Below are positions 57,879 to 64,000 of a DNA stretch of 64,000 nt, one piece after another. This DNA comes from Perkinsus olseni (taxonomy: Eukaryota > Perkinsozoa > Perkinsida > Perkinsidae). Numbering within the stretch: position 1 is the stretch's first letter; each line of letters opens with the position of its first letter. The position numbers and the translations under genes were made by a program. The DNA lies in NCBI GenBank assembly GCA_013115135.1, contig JABANP010000049.1, forward strand, positions 62,001-126,000. The letters are read 5' to 3'. Under the pieces are notes generated by a model. That model had not been told where the DNA came from and made no database searches. It worked only from the letters and a program-made list of their open reading frames with translations.

Positions 57879-60507
57879 ATGAAGGAGGATGCTGCTGTTG
57901 CTGCGTCGAAGGTGCAGAAGACTGAAGGGTCTGTCGATGCCAAGAGTGAGTTGAGGAAGATGTCCCGTAAACAGCGGAGGGAGGCCAAGCGGAAGGACCG
58001 AGGGAAGGAGGAGGAAGAGGGGAAGAAGAGCGTCCATTGTAATGATACGGGGGAACTGGTTGGTAGTGGTGATGATGATTGGGGAAATAACGGTAGATGA
58101 AACGATAGAGTTATGCAGAGGTCGTTGTGACTGTTGATAGGGGGATTGGGGCGAGCAGCAGCTTGAGTTACTGGTGAATCGGGTACAGGTAGTCCACTAC
58201 CATTCCTTGGGCAATAATAAGTCCCTTCTTAACCTGTGATGGTCCTGAGTGAATCGGACGAGTAGGGTTCAGCGTCAAACGAGGGTGGCTGCGTCGCCTG
58301 CTTAGTCTGTTGATAGCGATAGTCTAGAAGGGCGTATCTTGGGTTGAAGCGCGAGAGCTACGAGGTCGGTGATAAGAAGATTGCACACTCAGGTGACTTC
58401 TGGGTAGCCGCCAAGCACCGGTACTGCAAGTTCCAACCCGTAAAGGGGTCCACCAAGTGCAGTGTCCACCAAGACGACGCTGAAGGGGATAAGGAGAGAG
58501 TACCGTGCCCGATCGACCCCAACCATTCAGTGTGAGAGCACCTGTGGCCACGCAGCGGTAGAATTCACAGAAGGCAGGTATAAGCGTAAACTTGAGAAGC
58601 ATGTTCTGGTTTGTAGCAAGACTAAGGATAACAACTTCATCGTACGCCAACCCTTGTACGGCAGAGGATGTAAGGCTTACTACTGTTGAGGGAAGCAGTG
58701 TCATCTGGTGGAAAGCAGGTAATGTCCCCGAGGGTAAGAGGCCAGACCCTACTCTGGATAATGTTTCCATTACCAATGGCACTGAGGAGGAAGAGGGCGT
58801 TGTGGAAGGGTGGTTGAAGAAGCTGGACGAAGCGGTAGGAGTTGGGAACCGAGTGGTACGAGAAGGTTTGGGCGTGCGCAGGTTCGGAAGCTAGTGGCTG
58901 AGCTAAGGAAGGATGACGCTAGGCAGTGCATTGACGTCGATGGTAGTAGTAGAGGTTAAGGGCCTTAAGGGTATTGAATCATTCACGAAGGTGACAGCAG
59001 TATTTCGGAGGAAGTCCCCGGGGGTATGGTCGGGAGGGTTGAGGAGAGCATAGTGTCCAATGGTGAAGCTGACAAACACGATATACAGAATAGCAGACTA
59101 CTGTCGGTGATGGAGGAGGAGGGGATGCTGAGTAGTTGTGATGATGGCGATGGTGTAATATGATATCTTGTTCTTCATCCTGTGCAGTCTTCAACCTTAG
59201 ATACCACTATTTATCGAATATGGCTGTGGGAGGGCTGGGCTCTCGCGATGGGTCATGGAGTACCGTAAGCAGCAGCAGGAGCAGAAGTCCAGTACAACAG
59301 CAGGGGCAGCATCCAAGCCTTGGTAGTAGGGTAGGGTCCCTCATTGACGGGTCGATCCACCGGGCGGGGTTAGAGTGGGGCGCGCCCGATTGCAAGGGAA
59401 CATACGGGATGAGGCCTGAGGGCCCCCATGATTCTTTGCGCGGATGAATCGATCGTATCGAAGAAGGTGCGATCGCGCGCGACGATACTGGCTTATGGCA
59501 CCCACTCAGTGGCCGCTGCGTCGCATCATTAATATGACAGCGATGGCTAGCACTGTCATGATTTTCGTTTCAACCACGCTTCAACCTAGGATACCATCAC
59601 TTCTTTCCTATAGGACTTTCCTGTTGGTCGATCGTGAGGCACGACGTAACAAGCAAGAGAACAGAAAGGACCTCACCAATAGTAGCTCATCATCATCAAT
59701 CGTGATGCGGCTGAGGATGGACATAGCCGACCTTAACCTCGCTGACTTCTTCGTAGCTGAGGAGAGGGAGCCGGGGTATCATCAGAAGGCTTCTACTGTT
59801 GCATCCCGAGGTTCCATCGGTTATGATGAGAGATTGGAAAACTTGTGGGCAAGGTAGTAGGAACTCAACCTCTTCCGCATCATACCATCTCGACATAAAG
59901 ATACCACGCGATCCGCTCTCAACCGCAGTGGCCCCCCAAGGTCACATGTTGCATCGCGAAGCACTTGTGCGGTAGTGCAACCGATCTCAGTCTCAGTAAG
60001 TCCACCGACCCTCCCTTGAGGGGTTTGGTAATGCTCCTACCGCAGGGACTCTGCAATGCTCATCAAGACCCTCAGCTTTGATAGCGACATGCTGTCATCA
60101 TCGTTGTGAGTACGATATGTTGTGCGGCAAGGAGGTCGGTCGTACCGGCAGTATCTGCTATTTACAATTTGACCGTAGGTATTAACAAGTTTGCTACCCG
60201 AGATACACGACCCAGAATCCTTTGCCATGTTAAGGACCATGGCTGGCTGGGCGACATCGCATGAGCCTTTATCGAAGGCAAAACGGGCGAATATATCACC
60301 GCAGAAGGCCGAGTGTGGACGGCTGGTGAAAATACTAATCGATCTCTGCCGCGTAACTTGGCTGAAAAGGACGATGAAGTAGTAGGTCATTCTGAGGGCG
60401 TCGACTGACGAGCTTTTTGTAGGTGCGATAGAGTCTCTTACAAGTCTTATGTTGATGCTGGTGTTAGTCCGGAAAACAGATGCATTGCTGCTGTTGGAGT
60501 AGCATAA
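57879..60507 (+). CDS. TRMT13: tRNA 2'-O-methyltransferase TRM13
   Basis: A basic first exon starts at 57879. Later exons contain the TRM13 CCCH zinc module (DFWVAAKHRYCKFQPV, KCSVH) and the U11-48K-like CHHC finger (VPCPIDPNHSV, KLEKHVLVCSK), followed by VRQPLYGRGCNVPEG after a splice at GGAT/GTAAGG. The methyltransferase domain follows: FIEYGCGRAGLSRWV (SAM motif I), LLVDREARRNKQENR, MRLRMDIADLNLADF, CIAKHLCGSATDLSLS, CCHHRCEYDMLCGKEV, FAMLRTMAGWATSHEP and GRLVKILIDLCRVTWLKR, ending YVDAGVSPENRCIAAVGVA with TAA at 60507. The enzyme methylates position 4 of the acceptor stem of tRNA Gly/Pro/His. Several exon borders (59100-60200) are inferred from protein continuity. Confidence 0.87.
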
Positions 60508-60588
60508 ACTATGTTCCTATCTTTCTCCATTGAAAGAACTCTTCCGTTGACAGTGAGATGGAAATGGGGTTATCGATATGAGGACTGT

Positions 60589-62021
60589 CTACTGACTGGA
60601 GTAGAAATCGATGACATCGACGACACTTTGATAAGAACCCACGACAAAAAATATCAAACCCAAGGCGACCATTCCCAAGACACGACCGCAGAGTAGTCGA
60701 ACTTAGACCTGGTAGCCGAATCACTTACCTTCCCGTCAACCTCCTCATTGCGAGCAACAGTCTGTTCGGTAACAGAGGGCTCCTCGATGGTTGACATGCT
60801 GGCCTGACGTGCCTGGTCAGCGTAGAAGCGGGCCTTGAGTAACCTTACACAGAAACCTCCAGGCACGACGTAGACGATGTACGAGCCGGTGACAGAACCG
60901 ACGAAGTAGAGAACTGTCTGGACGTCCGGGAGGTAGATAGCGACAACAACGCTGAAGATGATACTGATGATGACAATAAGGGGTCCCACCCACCACTGGA
61001 AGGGTCCCCTCTTGCCTGTGATGCCGCGGATAGTGGCCTTCATCGAGGCGCGGATAGGGAATATGTTGAGAGGGTAGGCGGCAAGGACGGCCAATGCCAT
61101 GAGAATGAAGGCCACTGCTACGAATACATCACCGTCATTGAAGTCTTGCGTCATGTTTTTGACGATGGAACCCTCAGTTGCCGGACCGTAGGTAAGGAAA
61201 CCGAAGACACCTATGGTGAGGTAGGTGACGAAACAAAGGCTAACGGATAAAACCGAGACGATCCTCATAGTGGATTCGTTACGCGGATTGAGTTCCGAGT
61301 AGATCTGAGGGACGTTAGTTTGGCAGACGTAGGCGAAGATATATCCGGAGATGGCACCAATGACAGGGCCAAAGCCGTGGGTGGGGAGCCATACCGCAGC
61401 AGGGGTAAGATCGACTGATACACCACGCTTGATGAAAACGTAGAAGACACAAATAGCGAGGATAAAAATAGAGAGAACACCGGCCATAGACACCCAGCGT
61501 ATGTTGTTAATACGGTTGACCAGGCACATTGGTAATAGTACAACGGCAATAATAACAGTGAAAATTGGACGATTCAGAAATGGATAAGCATAAGCCTGAT
61601 CAGCAGCATCAGGGCCGAAGGCTCTAGTGAAGACTGGTATGAGAAGGTCTGCTACGGTGATGAGATAGGCCACTGCAGTGCCAAAACAAAATATGACCAT
61701 GGCGACCTCGAAAAGATATCCGGTGAGGTTGTTGAAGTAGCTTCTGACAAGTTCTTCGAAGGTGTCCATTCTAGAGTGTGTCTGGGCCCTTACGATCATG
61801 TTGATTGAGATCATAGACAGAATGCCGAGAACGATGAGGAGGAGGATTGAGATGGGGATACCGGTTGACATGATGGAGCCAGGTAGTGCTAAACTGCCGG
61901 CCCCAAGTGTTGCTTTACATAGGGTAACTGCAGAGGCCAAAAGCCCACCATCAGGGAGGGGGTTCCAACCCCTACTAGTCTTCTTAGGAGAGGGCGGAGT
62001 TGATGACGATGGGGTAGCCAT
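60589..62021 (-). CDS. Amino acid/auxin permease family transporter (SLC38/AVT-like)
   Basis: A nearly intron-free frame encodes about 460 residues. The N-terminal segment SAVTLCKATLGAGSLALPGS is the AAAP signature of TM1, followed by ten more hydrophobic spans, with a typical YVCQTNVPQIYSELNPRNES loop and VFGFLTYGP. One small intron near the 3' end (donor at about 60726, GTAAGTGATTC) links to the last span VALGLIFFVVGSY, with a stop at 60589. Family members move neutral or basic amino acids with H+ or Na+. The substrate cannot be told. The start is set at MATPSSS (62021), but the frame stays open to an ATG at 62102 that spans a direct repeat. Confidence 0.85.
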
Positions 62022-62286
62022 TCGCAGGAAGGAGCTTTTGGAATGTTCGTAAGGAGTAATACTGAGAACTGTACGCATGCACATGCTAGCACGCATGCAC
62101 ATGTCCCTTCGTACGCAGCCTCTCTACTCACCAGCCCTTCACTATCTTCCCGTAGATCACCTACCACTCCAACTCGAAATAGCACAATACAAAGACATAA
62201 CGGTTTTTGACATAAAGTGCATGTGAGGGCATATTACAGAGCCTGTCAATACAACCAATGAGAGAACGAGAAGTATACCATCCAGA

Positions 62287-63251
62287 CTAGGCCCCTGCCG
62301 TCCCTGACGCTGGTGCTGCCAAGGGGACCTCATACGTTGCCACTTCAACCTGATCGCTGCACAGTACCACCTCAGAGTTGAGAGGTCCTCACCTTCACAG
62401 CAAAGCCCACATGAGCTTCCCCATCCTCTGCCGCCTTCTGCAGGGACCTCCTGTGGGCGATTTCTCTTTCTCTTAGATCATGCTCAGCCTTTGACTCGAT
62501 GGAGCACATCTCTAGTGATGACCTTCGGCGGGACGAATCACCTCGGGAACTCCTCTTCTGAGATAAGTATGGACAAAATCCATCCCGCGGTCCCACACCT
62601 ACCCCTGTTGGAGCCGATAGTTCTTCGGGCGCTCCTTCAGAGCCGCTAGACTCCTCATCGTCGTCGTCATCATCATCCTCTTCGTTATTGTTATCCTCTT
62701 GCTTTTGTGCTGACTCATCGTAGGGAATTTCAGTGACTTCATTTTCGTCCAAGGCGAACTGTATTGAGGGTCGTCTAGCATGCCTACTTACAGAACTTCA
62801 CCACCACCACGACGACAAGCCTTGTGTACTACCTCTCGGCTAGGTCATGCAACAGACTTTCGCGGTGACTGTCGCAGTCCGCACGACTTAGCCTCCTGAA
62901 CCTTGGATCGTACAGAGGGACGTCATCATCCTCGTCATCGCCCTAAGCGCCGCAAAGGACTCTCATCCACCGCCACAAATACAAATATGGGCGTACCGCT
63001 GCCGCCTGCGCTGCTTGGTCACCAGAAGCGCCCTTTGGAGGACGCACCTCGACGGCCGGGGGCGCCTGTGCTGTGGCCGCTTCTTTAACCTGAACTGCCC
63101 CACTCACTGACATCACCGGGCTCGAGCCAATTACGTCGTTCGCTTCCTTCTCTTGCTGCTGCTGTACTGACTCTTCCTGAGGGACTTGACTGGTGCTGAA
63201 GGGAGTTTCTTTATTCGGCATGGAGGCTTCGACCGACGCTCCACAACCCAT
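62287..63251 (-). CDS. N-myristoylated acidic protein with PP1-docking-like motif, unknown
   Basis: ATG 63251 starts MGCGASVEASMPNKETPF, a strong N-myristoylation plus palmitoylation signal (G2, C3). Short introns (donor GTACGCCC near 63000; GTAGTACAC near 62840; GTGAGGACC near 62390) link it to GDDEDDDVPLYDPRFRRL, HARRPSIQFALDENEVTEIP, a nine-residue acidic run, SSRRRSSLEMCSIE and the end VEVATYEVPLAAPASG, with TAG at 62287. RRPSIQFA contains both a basic phosphosite (RRPS) and an RVxF-like IQF. Membrane-tethered signalling or alveolar/pellicle location is a guess. No catalytic domain is seen. Confidence 0.55.
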
Positions 63252-63352
63252 AAAAAAGCATCTACCCAACGACCTCAGACCGCCTCCAATGTAACAAATC
63301 AACACCTTACGAGAAGGGAGAAACTATCTATGAGAACGGACAATCATCATCA

Positions 63353-64000
63353 CTACTGCTGCTTCTTGGACTCCTTACTGGGTTCAGGAGAGGACGATGA
63401 AACATCGACACCAGTACGGAGACCACCAGTCATGGTCTTGGTCTTGCCATCAGGGATGTTAATAAGGGTCATCACGTTACCGTTAGAGGGCATAGGGATC
63501 TCATCGACGATGAAGTAGCCCTTCCTCTCCAGCTGGATCCTGTCGCCCTTCTTGAGGGTAGCAGCAATCAGGGGGTCACCCAAGGCCGTTACGTCAACCT
63601 CGGAGTTGGGGTTCACGAGGTCCTCGACATTATCATCATCCTCGATCTTCCTCTTAGTGATAAGATAATCCAACTCACGCAACTTCAAGACGGCAAGGTT
63701 GTTCACCTTAGCCACCCACTGAAGCTTCTTCTTGGTAGTCTTCACGCTTCCTTCAAGATGTAGATGGCCCTTGAGACCAGTTACCTTATCGCCAACCTTG
63801 GTAATCTCATCAATAACAGCGTTACCCCAGTGCATGAGAGTGATCTCCTCCCCTTGCTGAAGCTCGGCAGCGTCACCAGCATCGATAAGAACATGATCAG
63901 AAAGCAGGATCAGTCGCTTGCCCAGGGCAGGGTTCTTAGGGTGCTTCGGCTCCTCCTTTGCCAGTAGGAGCGGACGGGGCACCATCAAGGACTAACTCGA
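63353..64000 (-). CDS. Cytosolic glutamyl-tRNA synthetase, C-terminal part (5' end outside window)
   Basis: The frame from the window edge to the stop at 63353 gives about 210 residues of the eukaryotic/archaeal-type GluRS/GlnRS anticodon-binding beta-barrels: VPRPLLLAKEEPKHPKNPAL (family P..ILLSKDDPKHPKNP), GEEITLMHWGNAVIDEI, VTGLKGHLHLEGSVKTTKKK, LDYLITKRKIEDDDNVEDLV, EVDVTALGDPLIAATLKKGD and IQLERKGYFIVDE. The SPEPSKESKKQQ tail is unstructured. An acceptor-like GTTAG at 63992-63996 suggests the exon starts there and the catalytic part lies upstream, outside the window. GluRS rather than GlnRS is chosen from the KHPKNPALG and ITKRKIEDDD blocks. Confidence 0.88.

Overview
The window is nuclear DNA from a eukaryotic microbe. 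Genes lie on both strands, most are split by spliceosomal introns of about 45-60 nt, intergenic gaps are short, and the products are eukaryotic (SERCA, SERINC, SRP14, MED4, TBL1, LSm8, TRMT13, RPS19e, RPL27e). DNAAF1 implies a motile ciliated stage. Short GTA-type introns, mitochondrial presequences and lineage-specific secreted families make an alveolate protist of the Perkinsus type my best guess. This is inference, not proof. Nothing in the window looks prokaryotic in organisation.

Layout. 0-2 kb: 3'-truncated SPX-domain anion/phosphate transporter (-). 2-2.8 kb: SINE-like repeats. 3.1-5.2 kb: type I DnaJ (+). 5.3-8.0 kb: small coiled-coil gene and DNAAF1 (-). 8.3-8.8 kb: LSM8 (+). 9.1-9.8 kb: RPS19 (-). 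10.7-12.2 kb: Pol I RPA43-like (-). 12.4-14.3 kb: short/branched-chain acyl-CoA dehydrogenase (-). 14.4-15.4 kb: ATP-synthase-c lysine methyltransferase (-). 15.6-17.7 kb: homogentisate dioxygenase (-). 17.9-18.5 kb: RPL27 (-). 18.6-21.2 kb: poorly coding. 21.2-25.0 kb: SERCA (-), divergent from a BK-type K+ channel (25.4-31.6 kb, +). 31.6-40 kb: gene-poor accessory stretch with an 8-bp-TSD MITE, a secreted protein family (two copies plus an inverted truncated one) and copies of exon fragments. 40.1-42.2 kb: mitochondrial helical-repeat protein (-). 42.4-43.6 kb: SRP14 (-). 43.9-44.8 kb: secreted protein (-). 45.5-46.5 kb: mitochondrial membrane protein (+). 46.6-49.3 kb: sulfoacetaldehyde acetyltransferase Xsc (+). 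50-54.5 kb: MED4-like, an unknown gene and SERINC (-). 54.7-57.7 kb: TBL1-like (-), divergent from TRMT13 (57.9-60.5 kb, +). 60.6-63.3 kb: amino-acid transporter and an N-myristoylated acidic protein (-). 63.4-64 kb: C-terminus of GluRS (-).

Main points of interest. (1) An intact bacterial-type Xsc gene with 17 exons and a mitochondrial-type leader, which would let this cell dissimilate taurine-derived sulfoacetaldehyde. (2) An 18-bp perfect palindrome, ATCGATCACGTGATCGAT, lies 76 and 72 bp upstream of the two ribosomal protein genes. (3) A secreted protein family spread by inverted duplication. (4) A hAT-like MITE with bounded ends. (5) Intron boundaries that often repeat GTA(C/T) on both sides. 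(6) A 19-bp array of 3' splice-site-like units inside an intron. Six single-base reading-frame breaks in three conserved enzymes need a raw-read check before any is called real.

Metabolically the window groups mitochondrial amino-acid and sulfonate breakdown (ACADSB, HGD, Xsc), ion handling (SERCA, BK, SPX transporter, AAAP) and RNA/ribosome functions (RPS19, RPL27, RPA43, LSM8, TRMT13, SRP14, GluRS). There is no evidence that neighbours form operons.
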